The position numbers and the translations under genes are program-made. Shown here piece by piece: positions 49,789-62,495 of a DNA stretch of 64,000 bases (within the stretch, counting starts at the first letter, position 1; every line of letters starts with the position of its first letter). Below the pieces are notes generated by a model. The model saw only the letters and a program-made list of their open reading frames with translations. It was not told the origin of the DNA and searched no databases. The DNA comes from Populus alba (lineage: Eukaryota > Streptophyta > Magnoliopsida > Malpighiales > Salicaceae): assembly GCF_005239225.2 (NCBI RefSeq), contig NC_133293.1:19746333-19810332 (forward strand), written 5' to 3'.

Positions 49789-50298
49789 GTATTATAGAAA
49801 TACTTCTAGACATGATACACATCATAGCCACGTCAAACCACGAGAAATACCTTGCTAACTTGAGGTTTTTATTAATTTATCGAATTTTTACAATGTACAT
49901 GGTAAGATTTTAATCAAGAATATTTTTTTATATAAAAACCTCCATTTAGCTAACTCAAGTATTATAGAAATACTTCTAGACATGATACACATCATAGCCA
50001 CGTCAAACCACGAGAAATACCTTGCTAACTTGAGGTTTTTATTAATTTATCGAATTTTTACAATGTACATGGTAAGATTTTAATCAAGAATATTTTTTTA
50101 TATAAAAACCTCCATTTAGCTAACTCAAGTATTATAGAAATACTTCTAGACAGGATACACATCATAGCCACGTCAAACCACGAGAAATACCTTGCTAACT
50201 TGAGGTTTTTATTAATTTATCGAATTTTTACAATGTACATGGTAAGATTTTAATCAAGAATATTTTTTTATATAAAAACCTCCATTTAGCTAACTCAA
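49789..50298. repeat. Near-identical tandem array, 3 x 170 bp
   Basis: Units start at 49789, 49959 and 50129 with GTATTATAGAAATACTTC and end with CCATTTAGCTAACTCAA just before 50299. By eye the units differ at the last base or two of the flank and at one inner base (CATGATAC in units 1 and 2, CAGGATAC in unit 3). The monomer is AT-rich with a GCCACGTCAAACCACGAG core. Confidence 0.95.
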
Positions 50299-50309
50299 GT
50301 ATTTAGAGA

Positions 50310-50515
50310 ATGTTTAGAAACACGGCTAAACCGTATTTCATAAAAATTTAATTTTTTTTGTTAAAAATTAATATTTTATTTGTATTTTTAATTATTTTAA
50401 TATGCTAATCTCAAAAATAAATTTTAAAAAAATAAAAAAAAAACATCATTTTTATACATTTCAACACGAAAAATATTTTAAAAAACAACTATAACTACAT
50501 TTTCAACCATGCCCT
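50310..50515 (-). repeat. Dispersed AT-rich repeat family 1, reverse copy
   Basis: On the minus strand: GTTGAAAATGTAGTTATAGTT, TTTTTTAAAATATTTTTCGTG, AAATGTATAAAAATGATG, TTTTAAAATTTATTTTTGAG, ATTAGCATATTAAAATAATT. It directly abuts the 170 bp array. Confidence 0.55.
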
Positions 50516-50978
50516 ATCAATGATAGCACACTTAGAAACAAATTAAAAAATACAGATAAAATTTAAACTATGAATACCATCTCTTTGTAATTAATTACTG
50601 GCCACTTATTGCTCCATTTCAAGGTAATGTTTTCACTTTACTTCAACCTCGAGTCATTAAACTGATCTAAACATTAGTCATAGCCACGTCATTAACAAGA
50701 AGACTTTTTAATAACATTACATAGAAAAAATATATCCTATTAATGTACACCTGATTAGTAAATATATCATCAGATTTGCCAGTCAATTTTTTTTTTTTTT
50801 TTAAATAAAATTGGCCCATTGCATTCTCCAAATTAATTTTTTATACGGTCAGCTTAAGCTATGGATGGGTCTGTCGAATCCCGAATCCGAACGGTGTTCT
50901 CAGCCATAAGAATAAAAGCCTGTTGGAGATTCATGTTTAAGGTTTGAGGAAAGGTGAGGATTCTCTAGAACTAATGAA

Positions 50979-51043
50979 GGCCCAATTCCAAATATCAATA
51001 TCCACGGACTCGATGAACTTAGCCCATCACAGCCCATTGGGCT
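50979..51043 (+). promoter_or_regulatory. Site II elements upstream of ATP synthase subunit d
   Basis: GGCCCA (50979-50984), AGCCCA (51021-51026 and 51031-51036) and TGGGCT (51038-51043) lie 160-230 bases before the ATG. Site II elements are established markers of nuclear genes for mitochondrial oxidative phosphorylation in plants. Confidence 0.65.
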
Positions 51044-51206
51044 ACCCCTCGAAATTTCATCCCAAAACGTCGCAGATTCCACACAAAAAAAAGAAAAGGG
51101 CTACACGGCCAGCTAAGTGAAGGCCGTTTGCCAGTGATAAAATCACTCAAAACATCTACCAATCTCAAAACCTCCTGCTTGGCCGCTGAGAAAGTTAAGA
51201 GAGAAA

Positions 51207-53727
51207 ATGAGCGGACCTTCAAAGAAAGTAGTGGATGTGGCATTCAAAGCATCGAAAACCGTTGATTGGGATGGGATGGCCAAGCTTTTAGTCTCCGATG
51301 AGGCTCGCAAAGAGTTTGCTACTCTTCGTCGCGCTTTCAACGAAGTTAACGCCCAACTCGGGACCAAGTTCAGCCAGGTCTCTCCTCTCTATCTTATTAG
51401 ATCTCCTTTTTTTATCTGGATTTATTGTTTTTTTTTTAATCTTGGCATTTCTAGATATATAATTTTTGTTAACTGTATTAGATTTGTTTGCATATGATTT
51501 ATTTAATTATGTAGTTAGGGTTGTAATTTTTTTGAATCATTTTTTTATGGTGGATTGGTGATTTTTAATTTTATTTGTGTTTTTGCGTTTTGATAAGGGA
51601 TTTGGCTTGGATTTACGAGATGGGTCTGTTTTGTATTGAAATTACACTGTTTCCTGAAAAATTAAAATGGGAAATTAGTGATTGGTCTGTACTGGCACTG
51701 TATGATTGTATGAGGACATTATATTGTTGTGTTGGTAGGAAAGCTAAAATATATGGAATTATTTTGTGCTAAGTCAAGCTGCATTCCGCTCAATTCAGTC
51801 TCCAAAAGCACTAGAGACCTATTAATTGTGAATACGTAGAGTGAGATTCATGCTCGTCTCTTTGGAGTGGCATTGTATTTCTGAAAGCAGCCCTGTGAAA
51901 GTCGAGTCTATTGTCCTTACTAGTGGTTTATAGCTTTATAGTTACTTCTGCTTGTGATTGCCAGTATTATTTTATGAGTGTTAGTTGTTTTGTTGTGCAG
52001 GAGCCCGAACCCATAAACTGGGAATATTACAGAAAAGGAATTGGCTCTCGCTTGGTGGACATGTACAAACAGGCATATGAAAGTATGTTTCGTTGTTCAT
52101 TCACAAATGTAACCCTCGTGTCTTTAGGTTACCTGATTCACTTTATGTTGTTTCTGCTGCCTTGTGCTGCTTGATACTTGTTTACTTGATTTGATTTTGT
52201 TACTTGCTGGTGTCAGTGATGTTGCTGGCAGTTAACTATTCAAGTTTTACTGCCCCATATTGGATAAATAATTAACTTGGGATATATTGTTGATGCAAAA
52301 TGATTTATAGTTGCTAGCAATTATCTGCTATAGGTTGATTAAAATACTCCTTTAGATGATTGAATGTTTATGTAACTGCATTTATGACTTTGGAAAAATT
52401 TGACCTTTGATTCTATGCTGGATACCTGCCAAGTTTTTTGGACTTTTAAGAGCTAGTGCCATATCTATCTCTTCATCATTTTAACAGTGCATTTTGCTCT
52501 AGGCTTCAAATTCCCTGCCATCAGGGTCTAAAACAATTTTTCCAAAGTTGAATTTCAGCCTAACATCTATGAATGACAGGTTAGCTCTTTATTTGTTCTT
52601 CTCATGTAATTTCATATTTAGAAGTTTCTTTAGATGATATGCCATCCAATATAGAGCTACCATTCTTCCCCTTACAAGCTATTTTGAAAACTCATCTACT
52701 TTTTTTCTGAATTTGCTTATGATTCAATCCAATGATGGCTGAAATTCCTTATTGATATGCTTGCAAGCTCCTTTAGATGACCCATGTTAATCTCCCGTGT
52801 TCCAAAAGTCCTATTGCTTTCTGTTTGTTTATTCCTTTTGAAATTGAAGTGCTTTGTTTTGGTTCTATTAGGTTGTCCCTTGTTTAATACCAACTTCTTT
52901 CCCCAGTATGTGTTTTCCCAGTGCATGACATGATGCTTAGACTCATACTTTAGATTCTGCACAGTACATCTTAGTTCTTGGAGTTTGTGTGAACTGTTTT
53001 GGTCCTACAATGGAGTGTGTTGACCTGTGCTTTGTTTGCTTTAGGTTTGGTCCATACTGTGTTTAGTATGGCCTCTTTGGGCTAATTAGGGTGTTGTTCC
53101 CCATTTTCAATTTAAAGTTTAAATTAAGTGTACCTAAAATCATAGCTCTGCTATCTTATTGGATCTTATGGACAGGAATATAATCTGTTTTTTCATTTCT
53201 TATAACTTTTGGTTATTAAAATGGAGCCATTGTCTATTAGAGCACTGATTTGAGCCAATTATCTGTATTCTTTTGCAGGCGTAGAGATCCCTAAGTTTGA
53301 AGACAAAACGACTCCAGAATACAAGCCTAAATTTGATCAATTGGTGCGAGCCAAAAGTGCAATTCTGATTTTTATACTGGTTCCTAAAACTTGCCTCTTG
53401 CTGCCCCCTCTCCCTCCCTCTCTCTCATAGCATATATTTTCATTTGGTTTGCAGTTGGTGGATTTGAAAGAAGCAGAGCAACAATCCCTGAAGGAGTCTG
53501 AGCGCTTGGATAAAGAAATTGCTGATGTTCAAGAATTGAAGGTAAATGGAAATGGATACTTTTATCTTTTAGTTTTATTCGTGTCCAGTTTATGATTTCT
53601 AACATCCAGTCATTAATCTGAGCAGAAAAAAATCAGCACCATGACTGCAGAAGAGTACTTCGAGAAGCATCCTGAGCTGAAGAAAAAGTTTGATGATGAA
53701 ATCCGTAATGACTATTGGGGTTATTGA
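51207..53727 (+). CDS. ATPQ: Mitochondrial ATP synthase subunit d
   Basis: Five exons, 51207-51377, 52001-52082, 53279-53343, 53455-53541 and 53626-53727, join in phase to 168 residues, the known plant length. The protein begins MSGPSKKVVDVAFKASKTVDWDGMAKLLVSDEARKEF and includes EPEPINWEYYRKGIG, VEIPKFEDKTTPEYKPKFD and the end KKKFDDEIRNDYWGY. Subunit d is part of the peripheral stalk of the F1Fo ATP synthase on the matrix side of the inner membrane. As in other plants there is no obvious cleaved presequence. Site II elements in the promoter fit its co-regulation with other respiratory genes. Identification is firm. Confidence 0.97.
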
Positions 53728-55290
53728 TCACATTAGCTGATTTTGGCCTCAAGCCTCGGCAACCCTGAAACTCTGAACTTGTGGTGTTTTCCTTTTTCAT
53801 TTTATAATAATAATTACTACGAGGTGGCTCCATGTTTGTAGAATTGGACCTTCAACAGTGACCATGTCAAATGCTAAACTTCATTTGGACAGGCCGGTTG
53901 GGATTTACAAGGCTGTGCGCATATTCTGATCAGCAGCAATTGTCATTGTTCTCTCCTTTTTCCCATTTTGACTGTTTATGATGCAAATAACGCTGGCGTT
54001 TTTAACATTCAAAACATCCATTTATGATGCTCAACTTCATTTCGAAGGTGATGTTCGTTCCTTGTTGAGACCAAGACTTTTGTTTTACCCACGCTGGTGG
54101 AAACAAGAGAACTCCCTGTAGCTCTTATACGATGGTGACAATTTTAGGTAGCTTTCATAGGGGTTGGTTGCCTTTTCCTTTTCTTTTCCAACTAAATTTG
54201 TGACCCAGTTTCCTGCATGGCAGCCTAAACTTACTTCATTGATGATTGGTGGTGGTGTCCGAATTTCTAATGATCTAAATTATTCGTAGACTCTGAAGAT
54301 CATTTTTTTTTTTTTCTCAGAAGCGTCATCATCTAACATAAGCAAAGATACAATTAAGGCTCGTCTCTCAAGGCTCCTCAAAGATACAAATAAAGCTCTT
54401 GAGAGATACAATTCAGGCTCTTTGAAGTTTCCCCAGACGTGTTAGACGATGATTAAATTTGTTCCTTGCCTTCTGCTAGTATATCATTGGTTAATTTAGT
54501 TGGACTGCTCGTGAATATTCTTTGCTTTTTATGATCTCCGATTTCTAGTTTTTATTTTTGAACTCGCATGAATATTTTAGGCCTTTTTTCATTGTGGTTC
54601 ATGTAATGGTACCGAGTGACATTATCCCCCCTCTCCGTGTTGTCACAGCAACTCCACGATGCAAGCATGAATTTGATGCAGTGTTGGGCACAGTAACTCC
54701 TAAGGATGAGCATCTCACACTCGTGAGCTTTCAGGATAGACGTTTGTGCGCTTTGAAACGGTGTCAATTTGTCCTTTTCCTCTCTCAAAAACGATTCTCG
54801 GTTGCCTGCGGGAGCTAAAGACTGGGTTTGCAATGTCATAAGATTTTAAAAAAAGGGTTCTACCAAATTCAAATAGCGTCTGTGCTTTTCATATGTTAGC
54901 TACAAGTGGATGCTGGCTGGAGATAAGGATGTTGCAAATGCACAATTATTCAACAACCTGGTCATGACTCGTTGAATGCAGTAAGATTCAGATTAATGAA
55001 AGAACAAAATAACTGCACAAAAAATGTACAATAAAATTTCGGGAACAAAATACAAGATCACTGCAAAAACAGATCAACTGCTATTCTTGCCAAAACTTGA
55101 AATTTTTTTAACAAGAGACCCTGAAAAGGAAAGCAAAAAGGGCTTGTCGACGGATAAAATTTGATGCATCTGTTGCTGAGAACTCAGAAAAAGAAAAACA
55201 TCTTCCACCAGCATTCACAAATCTAAAACTGGAGGCTGTGGTTGATAGGGTTCTTGATTCAGAAAGGCCGTCGTAGATATCTACCCAGAA
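53728..55290. other. Convergent 3' region, no gene seen
   Basis: It lies between ATP synthase d (+) and the SAMTL-type gene (-) and should include both 3'UTRs. A small direct/inverted repeat (AAGATACAA(T/A), GCTC, CTCTCAAG/CTTGAGAG) sits at 54340-54425. An 86-95 codon ORF pair at 54552-54839 has no domain. Confidence 0.45.
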
Positions 55291-58200
55291 CTACTCAACT
55301 TTTGTGGCCTCCTCGTTTTTGTCCATGGCCTTCCTTGCTAGCTCATAGCCTGCAAAGTTCATGGCACCTAAGGGAGCAATCCAGAAAAACCTCGGCACTG
55401 CTCCTTTGAATAAGCCAAGGGGCCCCTCATGTCGGAGTATAGAGAAAGCTATCAATGACATTGATACAGTTCTTCCTGGTGGAGCTGTCATCATTCTAGT
55501 TTTCAGTACATCAAAAGGGGTAGTGATAACAGCAGTTAGGCCTCCAGATAAAGCCCCAACAGCAATTGTTTCCCAGGGTTCCAGCTCCCGCCTTAAAAGT
55601 TGTTGAGCAACCTTGAAGAATCAAATCAATTACACATTATACAGAAAACAACAAATTAAAAAAAATTGCAAAAAAAAATAATTATGTTTTGATAGAAAAA
55701 TAAATTCAAATGCATCTAGCGGGGGGACAAGATCAAGCAAAGCTTAAACAAACAGTTTATTAATCTGTTGGCATGTTTTGAACAATTTATTGCAGTGGTT
55801 ACTTTCCCCTTCTGTACTTTTTAGTCATAACTTCATTCCTTCATACAACTCTTTTAAAGAAACAACCAATTCCTGGCATTACAAGTGTACAAACCCCGAC
55901 AAAAATGTTATTGCTACGAATCATCTTGAAAATAAAATTCATTTCAAGAAAGTAAGCTAAAAAAACCAAGCCTCCATGGAATTAAATATTGCAATCAATA
56001 ATGCCCTTCTATTGTAATAATTTTGTTTCCTAATTTGGTGGACTACAGGAAGAAAAATGTCACTCTCTGGTTGACATGCACATAGAATGCATAACTGCAC
56101 CTTCAAAATTTTACAAAAGCAAAGGGGATATAAATATTTAAGCATGAAAACCAGCTTACCTTCTTGGATTCACCATATAGACACATGCCAGCAACATAAA
56201 ATGGAACCTCACGGAGAAGAGTGGCACCAGTCCCACGAAAGAACCCATTTAGGCCATCTTGCTGCCAAGTACCAACAATAGCCTGTCCTACGTTGTCAAA
56301 AAGGCCAGCCTGCAAACGCTGCTTCAATACCTCACAAGGGATCCGCACTGCTGTCCCCAAAAATGTGCTGCATAATGATGCTACAGATTGAACCTGTATA
56401 GCACCCCAAAGCAGGTTAACAGTTTTTTTTCAGATTAGAGTTGGAATAGTTGTTTCAGAATAACATTTCCTAATAAAACTGGGGGTATAGGCCTTATCAT
56501 ATTCATTTTATGCGCCACCTGTCTAGTCATCTCCTTTAGCATAGGAACAACTTTCGAGTTTGATATAATAGCAAAGATTGCAAGACAAAGAAATAGTCTA
56601 GTCAAGAACTAAAGTATACTCTTATAAGCTGCACTGATATATCCATCTTCTCTAAAAAGAGCGGACTTGCAATGATTAATGAACAAGATGCATGAATTAA
56701 ACACACAGAGAGAGACCAGCAACTGAATTGTTTTAATAAGTTGAAATAACAGCAATACAAGCAGTGGTAAAAACAATATTGTTGAAGGTCTCATGCTTAA
56801 GCAGAAGCCAACAATATTGCCATTCCCTGCAATAAAGAAATGGCTGCTTGAAATTATTGCTGCCACTTCAAACTCTTTGCTTACAAGCACCTTCAAGAGA
56901 TTCGGGAAGACCAAGATGTTAAAGATTCAGTACTTGTAAATCGAAAAAAAATTAACTCTAGTGGCATAATAATAAGCATCACCTGGATATCTGGGAGTGT
57001 TGGGGCAACATTTATTAGCACAAGTTTGGTAGCTTCAAATATACCAGTTCGCAAGCCGTGGCTGAAATGTTAATAGAGAAAGGTGAGCTCAACAAGTAGT
57101 TGCTACTCATCAAAAGTCTGGAAGATAAAAAAATAATGATAACCTTGTAAACTGTCCCGAAATTGCAGGAATCGAACCCCTATACAATCCTCGAACTCCA
57201 ACTTGTGGAAGCTTTGAAATTATTTCTGGGAAGGTCAATGTTGAAGCTTGCACCCGAGTCTAAGAGAATATCAACACAACAGATCATGAAAGCAATCATG
57301 AGAAGACCTAACATCAGCAATAATGGAAACCACAGATATATATGTTAAGGATGAACAAAAGCAAATTAAGATTACATTGCTCAATTTAACGTTGCATCTA
57401 TGTGCTACAATACTTAGTTGTCTGAATTATATTATCTTAAGTCGTCTTTTTTCCAGCTTTTGAAAGTCTAATACAAGGCTATTATAAGCAAAAGACGAGA
57501 TACTGACAGAAAGCAGACGCCAACTTAAGTGGAAAAGCTATGTAGTATTTGATCATGAATATCCCTCTAAATTACCAATAGTCAATGTTTCTATAATTGG
57601 TCAAATGTTTATAGTTGCATTAGAGACAAAAAAAAGTGCACAAAATTACACTGAATAGTTTACCTTTATTGTATCAACAGGGTGCATAAGAGAACAAGAG
57701 AGTGCACATGAAAGACCCCCGGCCAATGCAGATCGTAAAACGCTTCCAGCAGGTATTTCCACGGGTGGTGCAACGGCAACAACAGTTGCTGCTTCAAACC
57801 ATATATTCCTGTATGTATTAGGAGGAGAAGCCAACATCAGTTAGACATAATCCAGTAAATTACACAATTTCATTCTGATCAAATGGAGGTAAGCCTACAG
57901 TAAATGATGTAAATGAGCTTGCCTAAAATTTATGTAATTGCTCTGAATAAATGAACACAAACATCTTACCTGGGATCATCTTGAAGTCGATCAGAAGGCA
58001 GCAAAAGCATAAAATTACGAAAATGCCCATAAGAAATAGATTCTTCTGTATCAGCATTCAGAAATCGCATCATAGCAACAGCATTGTCTTCATTCACTGG
58101 AAGTCCAGAATTTTTTAGTGATGCCAATATTTCACTCTTTTGCAGGGTCCCAGACTTGCTTAAACACAGAGAAGTGTAAGCACGCAGAATTGTTGGTTCC

Positions 58201-60012
58201 TTCTGTTCCATCAAGGACAAAAATTGTTTCCACCCAAATGATTTTGAGAACAAGTGACTTCTAGCACGCCGCATGAATTCCCGGGCATATCTCTGGGGCA
58301 ATTTTCTCTTTCTCAATGCGATTTCAAGATCTTCCAAATTCACTTGACCATCACCATCTCTGTCAAGTTCCTCAAAGAATCTTCTTCCTATAAGAATGTG
58401 AAGGTGCAAATAAGAGCATTATTTCGGATGAAAGATACAGAAAGGATCGGTATAATTGGAAATCCATTTGAAGATAAGCAATTCTCTTTTTTTTCCTTTC
58501 TATCTTTCTACCCTATCTGGAGGGTAAAAAAATAACAGTTGCATCTACTAACTGTTCTGTTTGTCAAACAAGTTCTCCTTTTCCAGTGAAGCACATTCCA
58601 TAAGCACAAATGAATATATCAGCTCCATTCAGCTGATATTGTGTAAACTTTGAAATGAAACAAATACTACTCATCTAAAAGGCCACAACACTAGCAAGCT
58701 GTATGCTCAGCAATATTTCATACACACATATTTCATTTTCCATTGAAACAAGCAGGAATAGAACATAAAACCAATACAGGATTGATTCCCTAAGGAGATG
58801 AAAAACCATACCTTCTGCCTCTGTGTATCTAAAGAAATCCTGGACAGAGAATAGCTTTTTCTTGTCAGGATAGTCATTAGAAGATCGACCAAGTTGTGGC
58901 ACAAGCTCAATTAGCTCTGTCAATGAAACAGTAGATAATGTGGATCTCAAACGCTCTACGTTTGATAGTGGAATGCTCAGTATCCCACTTGCTAGATTCT
59001 GTGGTGAACTACTCCCTGTGTCCTCAGTGCTGTTGGTTGGTGCACTACTTGCACCATCATCACCCTCTTCATTAACTGAAGAGGATACTCCAACTATACT
59101 TGATGGCACACCACCCACTCTCGCAAAACTCAAATTTCCCAAAACCCCATCTACATACACCTTTTGACCTTCCCAAATACTTATGATTGCCCTCAAATGA
59201 TCAAACTGGGAGGATGCTGGAGGTGAGGTTGAACAATTATTTTCACAACCCTTGATATCTCTTTCCTGTAAACCCAGATCAAACTTCTGTAGATTCTGAG
59301 CCAATTGGTCAAATAGAAACCCTATAAAGCATTCCAGGGACACATGTTTCCCCTCCTTACCCTTCTCACTCATATTCTGGTACCCTTTAACAGATTGACC
59401 CTTTGATTTCCTTTGCTTCATTTCACCTGAAACCTTAGCTTTCGACCCATTTTTGGACGAATGCAAATACTCTTTATCCTCGTCACCTACTTTCTGAAAC
59501 CGTTTCTTGTTCATCTTAAATGGGCCAGGAAATGCCTGAACCAAACCATTAACCAACAAAGACAAAGTCATGGCAAACCGCAAACAATTTACACAAGACC
59601 CGTCTTCATTACTCATTTCCTTCTCTTTCAAGACTTTCTTCGGAAGCCCAGCCTTATTATCACCTCCATTTCTATGCCCACCTTCCAAATTCATAGAAAA
59701 CATCCCCAACAAACTCCTAATAGGAAACTTAATAGATAAAAATCCTTTTTTTTTCTCTTCATTAACCACACCCTGCCTATTCTCACTATTTCCAAGACTA
59801 ACACTCTTATTTTCCACAGTAAAGATAGAAACTTTGCTGCTATTATCAGTAACTAGATCATGGGTTACCTTATCATCATTCTTTGAAACCCCCCAACAAG
59901 TTTCAAGATCTTTAGCAGCTTTCCGAATCCCAAGTTCAAGCGGTGAAAGCGCATCTTTGACCACTTGAATTGAATTCATAAAAGACTCCATTGGATCATT
60001 TGTAGACAACAT
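55291..60012 (-). CDS. SAMTL: EF-hand/mitochondrial-carrier fusion, SAM transporter-like (SAMTL)
   Basis: Seven minus-strand exons, 60012-58812, 58387-57970, 57808-57664, 57259-57144, 57061-56983, 56393-56160 and 55611-55291, join in phase to 837 residues, close to Arabidopsis At2g35800. Residues 1-400 are a family-specific N-terminal region. An EF-hand follows at about 405 (DRDGDGQVNLED, all calcium-ligand positions filled). Three carrier repeats come next, with signatures HPVDTIK, IPCEVLK and TPFDVLK, each fitting P-x-[DE]-x-x-[KR]. Carriers of this subgroup resemble the S-adenosylmethionine carriers of plastids and mitochondria; the substrate of SAMTL itself is not settled. It presumably sits in an organelle envelope and may sense calcium. 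ORF scans show only pieces because of six introns. Confidence 0.93.
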
Positions 60013-62495
60013 TACTCCAAAATCACAACACCCAAATTACAAAAACTCAATATTTTTACTCTCCCAGTTCTTATATGCGCCTTACCGATTTCAAATCTCA
60101 ACAACAATTCTGATAAAAACAGTAGAAATAAAATTGAACAAAGAAAAGCACATAATTGAATAAAACGGAAGAACTAGGCGCGGTAAATGTACAGTGAACT
60201 GGACCAGATTGCTGCGAGATCCATTGGAAAGGTCTTAAAGGGTATCTGAATCTGAGACTGCAAGGGCCCAGCTATACGGACAGGTAAACGGTAGTGTTAT
60301 GCCCATTTTTGCATTTTCTTCGCTTTCTTGATAAACAAAGGGTGGAAATGAGGGGGGGGGGGTTATAAACAGTGAAAGTTCAGTTTTTTTTGTGAGAGAA
60401 AAATAAATTGTGGAAATTTTTTGGGAGTTTTAGAGATAATAAAGTGCTAGAAAAGATTCGTGGATTTATTTCTTAAAAGAAATAGAAAGAATTCGGTGGC
60501 GGAGGAGGAACAGGAAGAGTACGCCTCTGGTTTGGTTTTTTTATTATAATTATTGTTGCTTTTTGTTCTGATTTTTGTGAATTAAAGTGAAGAGGAATTA
60601 ACCACTGCTGTATTTGTTTGTTTTTCTATTTGTTTCTTTGGATAATGAAAGATCGAAAAATGCATAGAAGCTGACGTGAGAACCAAGTAGGCGGAACTTG
60701 GATCTTGGGTTCTGAGACTCTTATTATATTGTCGTTGATGGTAAATTTAAAGTATGTTTTGTATAATTGTCAACTTGTTTGGTATAATTTTTTTTAAAAG
60801 TTTTTTTAATTTAAAATATATTAAAATAATATTTTTTATATTTTTTTTAAATTTATTTTTTGATACAAACATATTAAAATGATTTATGCAAAAAATAAAA
60901 AAAAATTATTTTTTAAAAAAATATTTTCAAAATATAAAAACAAACATGCTTTTAGAAATTATTTATGGTTGCAATGTAACTCGCGTTTCATGATTTAAAA
61001 AAAAATTATTAAAATTAATTTTTTATAGTTTTGAGTCATTTTAATATACTAATATTAAAAATATTTTTTTAAAAAATATTTTATTTTAATATATTTCTGA
61101 AAAAAATATTTTAAAAAATAATAATTATTACACTTTTAAACACTCTTTAAACATGTTTTTATTAAGTATTAATATATATTTTTTGATGAGTTTTAAAAAT
61201 ATATTTGATATAAAAAAGTTTTAAAAAAAATTTTATACTATAACATCAAACAAGCTCTTCACGTGGTACTTTACTGCCAGTCCAATGCCTATCCATCATT
61301 CAAGACTTTTGTGGATTAGGCAAATTATCTATTTTTTATGTTGATGTATTCACGAAGAAAAATAAAATTTATGTACTATTTTGATAAAATCATTTTGGGT
61401 CAAATGGATTGTGATCTTATGGTTGTATTCTTTAAATTATCTAAATAGAAGATTTAATTAATTTAGACTAACATTTGAAAATATTCACCATCATAAGATT
61501 CCCTAATAAAGAGAAACAAGATTATTCAAGTAGAACTTATTTCATAATGTTATTTTAATAACCAAAAAAGATATAATGTTCAAAAAATAAAAATAAAATA
61601 AAGTCCATGGTGCTTAAATTTAAAATTGTAATTGCTAAATATTTAAAATATACAAGGAGTAATTGCTAAATTGCCAAAAAAGATTCACGATCATATGTAT
61701 TTTTTTTATTATTTTTGCAGTGCTATCTTTCCTGTAAACCATAATTTAATTCGAAACGCATTGTTTATAAAATAATTAATAGTTTGTTTGAAATTATTTG
61801 AAAGGGATTCAATTCAGAGCTTTAATGAAATCTTATTTTTCAAATTTTTTTGAGTATTAAAAACTGAATTTCATAATAGAATTTGATATGTAAAATGACT
61901 ACAAAAGTAAATTAGATGTTAACACTTTTATTTACAATTCATAAAAAGAGATATTTAAATATTAAAACTAATATTTTTAAAATACGCATCAAGCATAAAA
62001 TATGAAGTAACAACGGTAACATAAAAAAACATAATAAATTAAATTTTAGCTATTTTTAATATATAAATTTAATTTATTTATTAATTAAACTCAGATCAAA
62101 TATCATGATTAAATTTAATTATAATAAAAAATTAGTTTCAGATAACCTAATAGAACGTTGATAGTTACCGAACACCGTAAAAAATTTTAAAGCTCGTGTC
62201 TGAATGGTAACTTCAAAGAAGATCGTTGATCGAGAGATGAACGGAAAAGTGTGTAATTTTTATTTTTTCTTTAATAATGACTTAGCAGTTAGCATGAATT
62301 ACAACCTTTTTTTTTTTTGCTTGCTCGATGGCATATTCCTTGAAGCTATCAGTACACGACAGAACTGCATATATAATAAGATAGTTTGAAAAACAGATGG
62401 AACTTCTGTTTTTTATTAACAGATTTTGGTGTTTTTGCTTGTTTATTATATCCTCTTTTCCTGAGACTTGCTACATCAATTACTTTTTCATGCAG
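60013..62495. other. SAMTL promoter and repeat-filled intergenic DNA
   Basis: The first ~250 bases upstream of the SAMTL ATG should be leader and promoter. A homopolymer G run lies at 60351-60362. Two AT-rich family 1 repeats lie in opposite orientation at 60760-60960 and 60965-61150. No gene is seen in 61.2-62.5 kb. Confidence 0.5.
60760..61150. repeat. Inverted pair of AT-rich family 1 repeats
   Basis: The first half reads TTAAAATATATTAAAATAATA, TTATTTTTTGATAC, ATATTAAAATGATTTATGC. The second half holds the same words on the other strand (GAGTCATTTTAATATACTAATA, TTTTATTTTAATATATTTC). Side by side and inverted they could fold into a long hairpin. Confidence 0.5.

Larger units (their letters stand above)
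38721..51206. other. 12.5 kb intergenic block, no convincing gene
   Basis: It begins with the LOB-domain gene 3' flank and ends with the ATP synthase d promoter. It holds (AT)n tracts (43874-43915, 45572-45611, 47449-47492), a (GA)n tract (46092-46115), dispersed repeat copies, a 2 x 156 bp duplication and a 3 x 170 bp array. One 221-codon ORF at 40085-40750 stands out but has no domain. At 47200-47275 a short frame reads NEKEREAEKELYKWSDVNTL and stops soon after; too short to call. Confidence 0.55.

Noticed and set aside
58675..58811. Extension of the first SAMTL exon beyond residue 400 (reading MVFHLLRESILYWFYVLFL)
   Set aside because: This is intron sequence: GTATGG at the donor joins the next exon in phase (EAEG|RRFFEELDRDGDG), which the family supports.
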